Source: Marinobacter salsuginis (GTDB lineage: Bacteria > Pseudomonadota > Gammaproteobacteria > Pseudomonadales > Oleiphilaceae). Taken from it: a stretch of DNA of 64,000 nt. A program made the translations under genes and the position numbers. Each line of letters starts with the position of its first letter. Position 1 is the stretch's first letter. The notes below the pieces were generated by a model. It saw only the letters and a program-made list of their open reading frames with translations, was not told the origin of the DNA and ran no database searches. Below, in pieces: positions 9,478-16,876 of the stretch. The stretch covers positions 1,798,001 through 1,862,000 of the forward strand of contig NZ_BGZH01000001.1 of the NCBI RefSeq assembly GCF_009617755.1. Direction: 5' to 3'.

Positions 9478-9918
9478 TTACACCACCTGGCAGTAACGTT
9501 TGTCATCCAGAACCAAATCTATGGTTGTTTTGTCGTCTTTCGAACCGACGTTGAGATAGACCGTCACCTGAAACCGTAGCTGCAGCGGGTCGGGCCCCTG
9601 GGGCAGATTGACCACATCCACACGCTTCACCCTGGGTTCGAACTTCTCAATGCACTGTCGGATCGCGCCTCGGATCTGAACGCTCAGATCGTGGGTGCCG
9701 AGCGTGGCGTCGTTGAAGTCCAGCAAGCCCAGGTCCGGTACGCTGGCACTGTTGCCCGGGTGGGCGTTCAGCAGCCGAACCAGGTGGCGCTTGATGGATT
9801 CCACAACGTGGGTGACGTCTCCCATACTCTGGCCGGCCGGTTCGGCTGCCTGTTCCAGTCGTTCGAACAGGCTGCCGGTGCCGGCCTGCGATCCGTCGCT
9901 GGCCGGGTGCCGGAACAC
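9478..9918 (-). CDS. tssE: TssE, gp25-like T6SS baseplate protein
   Basis: TssE is the phage gp25 (lysozyme-like, non-enzymatic) homologue that nucleates sheath polymerisation on the baseplate. The 146-residue protein carries the expected SIKRHLVRLLNAHPG helix, the GLLDFND segment, and the conserved EPR motif (FEPRVKRVDV) required in gp25 proteins for sheath assembly. The start ATG lies three bases after the tssC stop. The next gene, tssF, starts 147 nt further on, after a strong hairpin. Confidence 0.93.
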   Translation of the reverse strand: MFRHPASDGSQAGTGSLFERLEQAAEPAGQSMGDVTHVVESIKRHLVRLLNAHPGNSASVPDLGLLDFNDATLGTHDLSVQIRGAIRQCIEKFEPRVKRVDVVNLPQGPDPLQLRFQVTVYLNVGSKDDKTTIDLVLDDKRYCQVV

Positions 9919-9921
9919 GGA

Positions 9922-11403
9922 TCAGTCCTTGTCCAGCCGGCCAACCAGTGACAGTTCGAAGTTGGCACCCATGTACTTGAAGTGGGGACGCACGGCCAAG
10001 GACACCTGGTACCAACCCGGATCGCCTTCCACGTCAGAGACGGTAACCTGTGCCGCGCGCAGGGGGCGGCGGCTGCGAACTTCCGCGGGCGGATTTTCCT
10101 GGTCGGCAACGTACTGGCGAATCCATGTGTTCAACTCCCGCTCCAGGTCCTGGCGCTCTTTCCATGAGCCAATCTGCTCCCGCTGCAGCACTTTGATGTA
10201 GTGGGCCAGGCGGTTCACGATCATCATGTACGGCAGCTGGGTGCCCAGCTTGTAGTTGGTCTCCGCCTCCTTGCCTTCTTTGGTGTTCGGGAACTGCTTG
10301 GGTTTCTGCACCGAGTTGGCCGAGAAGAAGGCTGCGTTGTCGCTGCCCTTGCGCATGGTCAGGGCGATGAAACCCTCGTCGGCCATTTCGTATTCGCGAC
10401 GGTCGGTGATCAGCACTTCGGTCGGGATCTTGGCCTCAAGCTGGCCGAAAGACTCAAACAGGTGCACCGGCAGGTCCTCGACGGCGCCACCGCTTTGTGG
10501 ACCGATGATGTTCGGGCACCAGCGGTACTTGGCAAAGCTCTCGGTCAGGCGGGTGGCCAGCAGATACGCGGTGTTACCCCACAGGTAGTGCTCGTGATCG
10601 CCCGAGACGTCTTCCTTGTAGTTGAAGCTGCGCACCGGGTTTTCCGTAGGATCGTACGGCACCCGCAACAGGAAGCGCGGCGAAGTGAGGCCCAGATAGC
10701 GGGCGTCTTCGGACTCACGCAGGGAGCGCCACTTGGCGTATTTCGGGCCCTCGAACACGGCCTTCAGTTCCTTGATGGCCGGCAGTTCCTGGTAGCTGTC
10801 GACGCCGAAGAACGACGGAGCCACGGAAGACAGAAACGGCGCATGGGCCATGGCACCAACCGAGGACACGTACTGAAGCAGCTTCATGTCCGGCGTCGAC
10901 GGGGTAAACGCGTAGTTGCCCACCACGGCGCCCACCGGCTCACCCCCGAACTGACCATATTCCGTGGAATAGATGTGCTTGTAGAATCCGGTCTGGGTAA
11001 CGTCTGGCGCGAACTCGAAATCTTCCAGCAGCTCGGTCTTGGTGGCGTGAAGGATGTCCACCTTGATGTTTTCGCGGAAATCGGTTCGGTCCACCATCAG
11101 CTTCAGACCGCGCCAGGAGGATTCCAGCTCCTGCAGCTTTGGCGCATGCAGGATCTCATCCATCTGGGCGCTGATCTTGCGATCCAGCTCGACCACCATC
11201 TGGTCCACCAGGGCCTTGTTGACCGGCTGGCCTTTTTCGTCGCTTTTCAGCAGGTTGGCAATAAACGTTGCCACGCCCTTGCGGGCAACATCGTAACCCT
11301 CATCCGCCGGCGCCATGCGGCTGTTGGCCATGACCTGGTCTAGCAAGGACCCTTCGGCAACGGATTCGGAGGCAGCAGAGTGCTGCACAGCAGTATCAGA
11401 CAT
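9922..11403 (-). CDS. tssC: TssC large sheath subunit of T6SS
   Basis: TssC (VipB/ImpD) forms the contractile sheath with TssB. The 493-residue product has the standard family landmarks: the N-terminal helix that contacts TssB, LESSWRGLKLMVDRTDF near residue 90, the GAMAHAPFLSS segment, and a C-terminal PYMMIVNRLAHYIKVLQREQIGS stretch that the family shares in shorter pieces. An AAAGGGACG ribosome-binding site precedes the ATG at 11403. The gene is 56 nt from tssB upstream and three bases from tssE downstream, consistent with strong expression of the sheath genes at the operon head. Confidence 0.95.
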   Translation of the reverse strand: MSDTAVQHSAASESVAEGSLLDQVMANSRMAPADEGYDVARKGVATFIANLLKSDEKGQPVNKALVDQMVVELDRKISAQMDEILHAPKLQELESSWRGLKLMVDRTDFRENIKVDILHATKTELLEDFEFAPDVTQTGFYKHIYSTEYGQFGGEPVGAVVGNYAFTPSTPDMKLLQYVSSVGAMAHAPFLSSVAPSFFGVDSYQELPAIKELKAVFEGPKYAKWRSLRESEDARYLGLTSPRFLLRVPYDPTENPVRSFNYKEDVSGDHEHYLWGNTAYLLATRLTESFAKYRWCPNIIGPQSGGAVEDLPVHLFESFGQLEAKIPTEVLITDRREYEMADEGFIALTMRKGSDNAAFFSANSVQKPKQFPNTKEGKEAETNYKLGTQLPYMMIVNRLAHYIKVLQREQIGSWKERQDLERELNTWIRQYVADQENPPAEVRSRRPLRAAQVTVSDVEGDPGWYQVSLAVRPHFKYMGANFELSLVGRLDKD

Positions 11404-11459
11404 ACCACGTCCCTTTAGTACGTTTTGAATTCAATCGAACGTTATGAGTGCGCGTTCGC

Positions 11460-11957
11460 TTACTCGTCGCTGTCGGTAGCCAGTTCCAGTTCGGCCAGCA
11501 GCTTGTCCCGTGCGTCGTCGTTGTCCAGCAATTCCTGCAGCTTGGAACGGAACGACGGTACGTTACCCAGTGGGCCTTTCAGGGCCACGAGGGCTTCCCG
11601 CAGCTCTATCAACTTATTCAGCTCAGGCACCTGACGGGCGACACTATCGGGGGAGAAATCATCGAGGGTCTGGAATTCCAGGTTGACCGGCAGTTCGTCG
11701 GCTTCCTCATCCAGTTTGTTGGTCACAGTGGTAGAAAGGGTCAGACCGGCTTCTTTCATGACAGAACGGAAATTGTTCTTGTCGACGGAAATGGCCTTGC
11801 GATCTTCGATGGGGGTTTCTTCGGCGTGTCCCTTGAAATCGCCAACCACGAACACTTTCAGCGGCAATTCGGTTTCGGCCTGCTGATCTCCGGTGGCGGG
11901 GACATATTTGATATTGATGCGCTCTTTAGGCGCGACGGAACCGTCTTTTGAAGACAT
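11460..11957 (-). CDS. tssB: TssB small sheath subunit of T6SS
   Basis: TssB (VipA/ImpB) is the smaller partner in the contractile sheath. I start it at the ATG at 11957 (165 residues, MSSKDGSVAPKERINIKY) because a GGGAGC ribosome-binding site lies seven bases upstream and because family members begin in this way; the open frame continues 28 codons further but those residues (Cys and aromatic rich) are not family-like. The LPLKVFVVGDF strand that interleaves with TssC is intact. It is the first gene of the T6SS operon, so the promoter should lie in 11958-12162. Confidence 0.94.
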   Translation of the reverse strand: MSSKDGSVAPKERINIKYVPATGDQQAETELPLKVFVVGDFKGHAEETPIEDRKAISVDKNNFRSVMKEAGLTLSTTVTNKLDEEADELPVNLEFQTLDDFSPDSVARQVPELNKLIELREALVALKGPLGNVPSFRSKLQELLDNDDARDKLLAELELATDSDE

Positions 11958-12234
11958 GCGCTTGCTCCCTGTGCAAATCATTTGCAGTTGTTCAATCCCT
12001 TGTACGCACCTTCCTGGCACGCAACGCCAAAAACTGTACACAGATCATTTGTCTTTCTCAAGCAAAAACTGGCCAGCATTATTCCGGAATGTGCACCCGG
12101 GCAAGCTTTTGCCAGAACCCCGGCATTTCCCCTTCCGACAATGCCCTGGAAAGATTCAGTCAATGACGGAGCCGGCGGCTGTGGCTATACTCGGCCAACA
12201 AACAGGACCAAAGTAGAACCATACGGAGATCAAC
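11958..12234. other. Divergent intergenic region between tssB and the acyl-CoA-binding protein gene
   Basis: This 277-nt stretch must carry the T6SS operon promoter (minus strand) and the acbP promoter (plus strand). On the minus strand the best pair I can find is TTGCCC (12099-12104) and AATAAT (12078-12083), but the 15-nt spacer is short, so I do not call it. I see no sigma-54 -24/-12 pair. The plus-strand promoter is listed separately. Confidence 0.5.
12163..12191 (+). promoter_or_regulatory. Probable sigma-70 promoter of the acyl-CoA-binding protein gene
   Basis: ATGACG (12163-12168) and TATACT (12186-12191) are separated by exactly 17 nt and match the -35/-10 consensus at four and five positions. 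The start codon lies 44 nt downstream. Confidence 0.55.
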
Positions 12235-12495
12235 ATGAGTGACCTGAAAACCCGCTTCGACGAAGCCGTCAACTACATCCAGACCGCCGAAGGCGACTTC
12301 AAGCCCTCCAACGAGATGAAACTGGAATTCTATGCGCTGTACAAGCAGGCCACTGAAGGCGATGTATCCGGCAAGCGCCCGGGCATGATGGATTTCGTGG
12401 GCCGCGCCAAGTTCGATGCCTGGGAGAAACTCAAAGGCATGTCCAGCGATGACGCCATGCAGAAGTACATCGACAAGCTCGAAGCCCTGAAGTAA
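12235..12495 (+). CDS. Acyl-CoA-binding protein
   Basis: Small cytosolic proteins of this family bind medium- and long-chain acyl-CoA thioesters and buffer their pool. The 86-residue product has the four-helix ACBP layout with the diagnostic FYALYKQAT signature in helix 2, the [18 protein letters not shown] stretch that supplies the CoA-binding lysine and aromatic residues, and a closing YIDKLEAL helix. Length and motif spacing match eukaryotic and bacterial ACBPs. The ATG follows CGGAGATCAAC. The gene is monocistronic: a promoter sits 44 nt upstream and a perfect 11-bp hairpin just after the stop. Confidence 0.93.
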   Translation: MSDLKTRFDEAVNYIQTAEGDFKPSNEMKLEFYALYKQATEGDVSGKRPGMMDFVGRAKFDAWEKLKGMSSDDAMQKYIDKLEALK

Positions 12496-12511
12496 TCGGC
12501 CTTCCAGCCCA

Positions 12512-12538
12512 GACTCTGGTCAGAAAATGACCAGAGTC
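12512..12538 (+). terminator. Hairpin after the acyl-CoA-binding protein gene
   Basis: GACTCTGGTCA (12512-12522) and TGACCAGAGTC (12528-12538) form a perfect 11-bp stem with a five-base loop, 17 nt after the stop codon. The following bases are AATCTTCC, so the U-run is weak; it is a likely but not textbook terminator. Confidence 0.6.
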
Positions 12539-12557
12539 AATCTTCCTGAATAAAGCT

Positions 12558-12586
12558 TTGCGCTCGTAAATGAGCTGTCATAAGAT
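12558..12586 (+). promoter_or_regulatory. Possible promoter of the integrase-domain gene
   Basis: TTGCGC (12558-12563) and TAAGAT (12581-12586) are 17 nt apart, 43 nt ahead of the start codon at 12629. Hexamer matches are moderate. Confidence 0.4.
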
Positions 12587-12628
12587 GCGCGCAAAATAAC
12601 AATACCAATTCACCAGGAAGAGTAATTT

Positions 12629-12946
12629 ATGGACATCACAGAAGCGCTGGAACAGTCCCAGCCAGGCTTGGTGGCACGGGTCAAGGACGCCATTCATCAG
12701 CACAAGCTCAATCAACGCTCAGAGCAGACCTACCTGCACTGGATCACCCGATTCGTGCTGTTCAGCGACATGAAAGATCCCGATGCACTGGCCAATGAAG
12801 ACCGCCAGAAGTTTTTGGACTACCTGAACGAACGCATGCGGGTATCCCGGGCGCGTTTCAATCAGGCCAGCCAGGCGCTGACATTTTTCTACGAAGATGT
12901 CCTGGGTAAGACGCCCGCGGGGGACAACGGCTGCGCCGCAGCCTGA
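12629..12946 (+). CDS. Stand-alone integrase core-binding (SAM-like) domain protein
   Basis: The 105-residue product is a match to the N-terminal SAM-like core-binding domain of integron and phage tyrosine integrases: HKLNQRSEQTYLHWITRFVLF followed by an FLDYLNE helix and a QASQALTFFYEDVLG helix, the order seen at the start of IntI-type enzymes. The catalytic domain with its R..HxxR..Y residues is absent: the frame ends in GDNGCAAA and the next sequence is a convergent gene. It has its own promoter-like sequence and an AGGAAGAG ribosome-binding site, so it looks like an intact short gene and not a recent truncation. A DNA-binding function is inferred from the fold only; it cannot recombine DNA by itself. 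Confidence 0.8.
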   Translation: MDITEALEQSQPGLVARVKDAIHQHKLNQRSEQTYLHWITRFVLFSDMKDPDALANEDRQKFLDYLNERMRVSRARFNQASQALTFFYEDVLGKTPAGDNGCAAA

Positions 12947-12955
12947 ACGCCTGTC

Positions 12956-13417
12956 TCAACGCTCGTTCATATTGATGTTCAGCGCGTCGTAGGTGCGGTT
13001 CTCGGGTGGGCGGATCACGTAGTTGTTGCTGTGAGTCTGCCCGGGAATGGATTTTGGATTGCTGAAACGGAACTCCACCGGGATCTGTGAGCGGCCAAGG
13101 TCCGTGCGGCTGTCACCGGGGCGAAGACCAAGCGGATCGAGGTAAAAATCGTCTTCGACCCTTGGTTTGAGCGGTACGCCCGCAGCCGGAGCTGTCAGAC
13201 CACCTTCAATGACCGTATTGGCCAGAGTTTCCTCCTCCATGGAATTCAGCTGGATGGTGTGAATGGTAGAGCGCTCTTCATACTGGAAAGCGTTTTCCTG
13301 ATTGTCGCTCTGGGCAAACACCCCACCTGCAACGGCCCACGCCGCGACAAGCCCCACCAACACCAGCAGACTGCTTATCCTGCGCTGAACGATTCCGACT
13401 TTTCCACGCTTACCCAT
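12956..13417 (-). CDS. Exported protein of unknown function
   Basis: I do not recognise this family. I start it at ATG 13417 (MGKRGKVGIV, 153 residues) because the basic start followed by a hydrophobic stretch (SSLLVLVGLVAAWAVAGGVFA) then reads as a Sec signal peptide with an Ala-Gln cleavage site; the frame is open for 15 more codons upstream. The mature part is about 115 residues, polar, with several Pro/Asn/Arg-rich stretches and no Cys, ending NINMNER. It is convergent with the integrase-domain gene (nine bases between stops) and lies just downstream of greB in the same direction. Confidence 0.65.
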   Translation of the reverse strand: MGKRGKVGIVQRRISSLLVLVGLVAAWAVAGGVFAQSDNQENAFQYEERSTIHTIQLNSMEEETLANTVIEGGLTAPAAGVPLKPRVEDDFYLDPLGLRPGDSRTDLGRSQIPVEFRFSNPKSIPGQTHSNNYVIRPPENRTYDALNINMNER

Positions 13418-13527
13418 GGCATTTCCCCGGCAGACGATCCTGTCTGCGACCAGTTGTGACAAATTTTGATCAGTTTATCGACAAATCCGTCAAACTGCCC
13501 GGGCACTCGCCAATTTTGTGACATCAT

Positions 13528-14043
13528 TCACTTGTCGTCTTCAGGCGCCTGGTAGCGAATACCCACCACGAACACCGACTTCCAGCCTTCGGGGGTGCGA
13601 ACGCTCACCTCGTCGTCCAGGCGTTTGCCAATCAGTGCCCGGGCCAGAGGAGAATTGATGCTGAGATAACCTTTGGTCAGATCGAACTCATCCGCGCCGA
13701 CCAGACGATAGGTCTGTTCTTCGCCCTCCTCGTCTTCCACCGTCACCCAGGCGCCAAAGAATACTTTTTCCCGGTCATCCGGCAGACGATCAACCACGGT
13801 CAGCTCTTCAAGGCGTTTGCTCAGGAAACGGACCCGGCGATCGATTTCCCGCAACTGTTTCTTGCCGTAGATGTATTCCGCGTTCTCGGACCGGTCACCA
13901 AGGGCAGCAGCTTCACGCACGGCCTGGGTGACTTCCGGGCGTTTCACCTTCCAGAGATACTGCAATTCTTCCCGCAGGGCCTGTTCACCCTCGGGTGTGA
14001 TGTATCTGGGGCGCGGGCCACCATTACCGGGAACCTGACTCAT
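13528..14043 (-). CDS. greB: Transcription elongation factor GreB
   Basis: GreB rescues backtracked RNA polymerase by stimulating cleavage of the transcript 3' end. The 171-residue protein has the N-terminal coiled coil with the acidic tip GDRSENAEYIYGKK (the Asp/Glu pair that coordinates the second Mg ion) and the C-terminal FKBP-like domain. The YIYGKKQLREIDRRVRFL version of the coiled coil is the GreB form (GreA has a different sequence there). Start ATG 14043 is preceded by a purine-rich GCGAGACC. A minus-strand terminator about 50 nt upstream insulates it from upstream transcription. Confidence 0.93.
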   Translation of the reverse strand: MSQVPGNGGPRPRYITPEGEQALREELQYLWKVKRPEVTQAVREAAALGDRSENAEYIYGKKQLREIDRRVRFLSKRLEELTVVDRLPDDREKVFFGAWVTVEDEEGEEQTYRLVGADEFDLTKGYLSINSPLARALIGKRLDDEVSVRTPEGWKSVFVVGIRYQAPEDDK

Positions 14044-14090
14044 TGGTCTCGCAACGTCCTCTGCAATTGAGAATCAGAAAATCAGGGCAT

Positions 14091-14114
14091 AAAAAAACCC
14101 CGTAAAAACGGGGT
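14091..14114 (-). terminator. Rho-independent terminator reading on the minus strand
   Basis: ACCCCG (14097-14102) and CGGGGT (14109-14114) form a short GC-rich stem; on the minus strand it is followed directly by seven T residues (14091-14097). There is no T-run on the plus side. It lies upstream of greB, so it must end something transcribed from higher coordinates: either read-through from the histidine kinase operon or a small RNA. Confidence 0.8.
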
Positions 14115-14175
14115 AAGGCTAGCGCTGTGCTGGAGGGAGAAGCAAGCAACAAATCTGCAGGCTTCCAAAGCTACA
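14091..14175 (-). ncRNA. Candidate small RNA with a C/U-rich unpaired stretch
   Basis: No open frame on the minus strand explains the strong terminator at 14091-14114. About 70 nt upstream is a CATAAT -10-like hexamer (plus-strand ATTATG, 14182-14187), which would give an RNA of roughly 85 nt. It would contain a small AGCTT/AAGC stem, then an apparently unpaired CTTCTCCCTCC stretch complementary to Shine-Dalgarno sequences, then the terminator with a U-run, an arrangement seen in Hfq-dependent sRNAs. The -35 element is poor. The other explanation is a 3' untranslated end of the kinase operon. Confidence 0.3.
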
Positions 14176-14340
14176 GTTTCAATTATGCACACCGTTGGTT
14201 ACACCATCGTGGCCGAGGAATTACCTTTTCGTCAGGGTATCGATGAACGCTGGCACCCGGAATTAGGTTGCAGACTCTAGGAACGAAGCATAGCGTTGGC
14301 GTTATACGTTTTTGCAGATTCCACTTTTGGAGAAATCAAC

Positions 14341-14622
14341 ATGAATACCGAAACGCTGCTGAATATGGCTCTCAATGGCGTGGATGCCCTTGGCTATCGT
14401 CTGGATCAGTACGGAATCACCGGCAAGGTCAACCGGCACAACATCGCGGCTTTCCTGGCGGCTGAACAGAAGCATCTGGAAGGCGAATGGGACAGCATTC
14501 AGGTACGGGTAAATCGTCGCCGCTCGCAGGTTGAGAAAATTACCCACGAGATCGAATCCCGCAAAGATGCGCTGATTGGCCCGGTACTTTCGAAGATCAA
14601 CCGGTTCCGCGCCAGTCAGTGA
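14341..14622 (+). CDS. Conserved-looking 93-residue cytosolic protein of unknown function
   Basis: I do not recognise this protein. Starting at ATG 14341 (GGAG nine bases upstream) it is 93 residues, charged, without signal peptide or membrane helix. The N-terminal half (about residues 1-40) contains LLNMALNGVDALGYRLDQYG, and the second half is predicted helical with a heptad-like, basic pattern (RVNRRRSQVEKITHEIESRKDAL), suggesting a coiled coil. A phasin-like or structural role is conceivable but unsupported. It overlaps the histidine kinase gene tail to tail by seven bases. Confidence 0.65.
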   Translation: MNTETLLNMALNGVDALGYRLDQYGITGKVNRHNIAAFLAAEQKHLEGEWDSIQVRVNRRRSQVEKITHEIESRKDALIGPVLSKINRFRASQ

Positions 14623-16106
14623 GTCTTCACGCCGGTGGATTGAGAGGCGGCTTGGGTTTCCCCGGCCGCCGAATCTGCCGACTGCTCTGCCTGGGTCGCT
14701 CGAATGCGTTTGCGGGCCTCGCTAAAGGCAGGGATCTTTACAGCCACAGTCAGCCCCGGCGACTCTTCTCCCGGATGAGTATCGCTCAAAACGATCCGGC
14801 CCTGGTGAATTTCCGCAACAGCGCTCACCAGGCTCAGGCCCAGCCCGTTCCCCGGTAACGAACGGCTCTTGCCCACTCGATAAAAGCGCTGGAAAACCTG
14901 GTCTTTCTCCGCATCGGGAATACCGATGCCACTGTCGCGAACTTCGAAGACAGCTTCTGAATCTTCCCGCCGAACCGAGACGCCGATAACGCCGTGTTCA
15001 GGCGTGTATTTGATGGCATTATCAATCAGGTTGCTGACCATCTGGAACAGGAGGTCCCGGTCACCCTCGATCTTCACACCGCTTTGCAGATCCTGTTCAA
15101 ACGATTGGTCTTTGTCCTCGGCCAGGGCTTCATAGAGTTCGCAGGCATCCGCAACCAGCTCGTCCAGAGGCACAGGTTTCATGTCTGCGGTATTGCCGCG
15201 GGTTTCCAAACGTGCGATGCGCAACAGAGCGTTGAAGGTGGCCAGCAACTGGTCGGCTTCCGCCACTGCGCGGCCCGCCTGCTCCCTTGCTTCATCGTTA
15301 TCCACCGACATCAGTGTGTTTTCCAGCTGGTTGCGCAGTCGGGTCAGGGGGGTACGCAAATCGTGGGCAATGCTGTCGGAGACGTGCCGGATGCCTTCCA
15401 TCAGGTACACAATCCGGTCCAGCATCTGGTTCAGGTTTTCCGCCAGCTGGTCAAAATCATCGTCGGTGCCACGAGTTGGAATTCTCAGGGACAGATGGCC
15501 GTTCATGATCCGGCGGGAGGTGTTGTTGATAACCTCGATGCGCCGGGTCGTACTTCGGCTCATCAAGAAACCACCGAGTAACGCCAAGGCAAGGGTGATT
15601 CCCATTCCCCAGTTGATGGCGGTTTCGATCACCCGCTTCAGGTTGGTAAGTTCGTCGACATCGCGCCCCACAAGCAGGCGCATGCCACCCTGCACCTCGA
15701 AGATGCGGGCTCGGGCCAGACGCTCGGGCCCGTTCCAGCCCACCGATTCGTTCAGGGTGAAATTGATCCAGCCACTTTCGGAACGACTGCCTTCCGGCCA
15801 GGTTTCAATATTGCCGGCCAGCTTGAGGAAATCGTCGGTCGTCAGCAGGTAGATGGATTTGGCGTTGGGGTCACGGGCAACACGCTCACGGATAATGGTA
15901 ATCAGGCCGTTCACACCACGGCCACGATACTGCTCCGCCAGACCGGCGATCTCCGCCTCGATGGTTTCGTCGGTCTGGGCGGTCATGAAGCCCGCCGTAC
16001 GCCAGTAGATAAAGGCCAGTAACAGGAATACCGAGGTGGCAAACACCACCATGTACAGCAGGGCTAGCTGGAAGGATGATGTCCTGAGCTGGCTAAGCAG
16101 TTTCAC
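14616..16106 (-). CDS. Sensor histidine kinase of a two-component system
   Basis: This is a membrane histidine kinase paired with the response regulator upstream. From GTG 16106 it is 496 residues: membrane helix 1 (about 10-32), a periplasmic sensor of about 130 residues, membrane helix 2 (about 165-185), a HAMP domain, the dimerisation helix with the phospho-accepting His248 in DSIAHDLRTPLTR, and an ATPase domain with an N box (NLIDNAIKYT), DSGIGIP and GNGLGLSLV. The last 35 residues are Ala/Gln/Ser-rich. An upstream GTG at 16124 is also possible, but MKLLSQLRTSSFQLALLY is a typical kinase start. The start lies inside the end of the regulator gene. The signal sensed is unknown. Confidence 0.88.
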   Translation of the reverse strand: MKLLSQLRTSSFQLALLYMVVFATSVFLLLAFIYWRTAGFMTAQTDETIEAEIAGLAEQYRGRGVNGLITIIRERVARDPNAKSIYLLTTDDFLKLAGNIETWPEGSRSESGWINFTLNESVGWNGPERLARARIFEVQGGMRLLVGRDVDELTNLKRVIETAINWGMGITLALALLGGFLMSRSTTRRIEVINNTSRRIMNGHLSLRIPTRGTDDDFDQLAENLNQMLDRIVYLMEGIRHVSDSIAHDLRTPLTRLRNQLENTLMSVDNDEAREQAGRAVAEADQLLATFNALLRIARLETRGNTADMKPVPLDELVADACELYEALAEDKDQSFEQDLQSGVKIEGDRDLLFQMVSNLIDNAIKYTPEHGVIGVSVRREDSEAVFEVRDSGIGIPDAEKDQVFQRFYRVGKSRSLPGNGLGLSLVSAVAEIHQGRIVLSDTHPGEESPGLTVAVKIPAFSEARKRIRATQAEQSADSAAGETQAASQSTGVKTH

Positions 16107-16773
16107 GTAACATGTACCCTGCACCCCGGATGGTCTGCAGTAAGGGTGTATCGAATTCCTTGTCGATCTTGGCTCTCAGCCGGCTGATGTGCACGTCAAT
16201 CACGTTGGTCTGGGGATCAAAATGATAATCCCAGACCTTCTCCAACAGCATGGTCCGGGTCACCACCTGACCGGCATTACGCATCAGGTACTCCAGCAAA
16301 CGGAATTCCCGGGGCTGGACATCGATATTCTGCCCGGCCCGCTTTACAGTCCGCGCCAGCAGGTCCATTTCCAGATCCGCCACCCGCAATACCGTTTCGG
16401 TCTCTGCGGACTGGCGATTACGACGAACCAGGGATTCGATCCGAGCCAGCAGTTCGGTGAACGAAAACGGCTTGGTCAGGTAATCATCGCCACCGCCTCG
16501 CAAACCTTCAACACGGTCGTCTACATCACCCAGGGCACTGAGAATCAAAACCGGCACCTGGTTTCCAGTCGCCCGCACGGTCTTGATAATGGAGAGACCG
16601 TCCATGCCGGGAAGCATGCGATCTACAATCATGATGTCGTAATCTTCGCTGGCCGCCATCATCATGCCTTCCTTGCCATCGGCCGCATGGTCGACCACGA
16701 AGTCGGATTCCTTCAGCCCTTTGACAAGATAATTTGCAACGTCCTGATCGTCTTCGATTACCAGCGCTTTCAC
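16093..16773 (-). CDS. OmpR/PhoB-family response regulator
   Basis: This is the DNA-binding partner of the adjacent histidine kinase. Starting at GTG 16773, directly after a strong GGGAGGAGAAC ribosome-binding site, it has 225 residues: a receiver domain with Asp8-Asp9 acidic pocket, phospho-acceptor Asp51 (VDRMLPG) and the switch lysine in YLTKPF, and a C-terminal winged-helix domain (REFRLLEYLMRNAGQVVTR, DPQTNVIDVHISRLRAKID). The open frame extends 19 codons further upstream but lacks a ribosome-binding site. Its stop overlaps the kinase start, so the pair is co-transcribed. Target genes cannot be read from the sequence. Confidence 0.9.
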   Translation of the reverse strand: MKALVIEDDQDVANYLVKGLKESDFVVDHAADGKEGMMMAASEDYDIMIVDRMLPGMDGLSIIKTVRATGNQVPVLILSALGDVDDRVEGLRGGGDDYLTKPFSFTELLARIESLVRRNRQSAETETVLRVADLEMDLLARTVKRAGQNIDVQPREFRLLEYLMRNAGQVVTRTMLLEKVWDYHFDPQTNVIDVHISRLRAKIDKEFDTPLLQTIRGAGYMLRETA

Positions 16774-16876
16774 CGGTTCTCCTCCCGATAGCGGATTACA
16801 GATAGGACAAGGGTACGAAGAAGTTGGCAACCCGGCCAGTTACGATCTTGTAAGAGGGTGTCGCCAATGGCGACGG

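Noticed and set aside
10201..11343. A 380-codon plus-strand frame opposite tssC
   Set aside because: Antisense shadow of tssC with His/Val-rich composition and no ribosome-binding site.
1..11957. Idea that the T6SS is degraded because tssM, tssA, hcp and vgrG are missing
   Set aside because: The operon runs off the window in tssH; all ten visible genes are intact, so nothing suggests decay.
11958..12162. Sigma-54 promoter for the T6SS operon
   Set aside because: I looked for TGGCAC-N5-TTGC on the minus strand; the only TGGCACG is on the plus strand and lacks a correctly spaced GC element.
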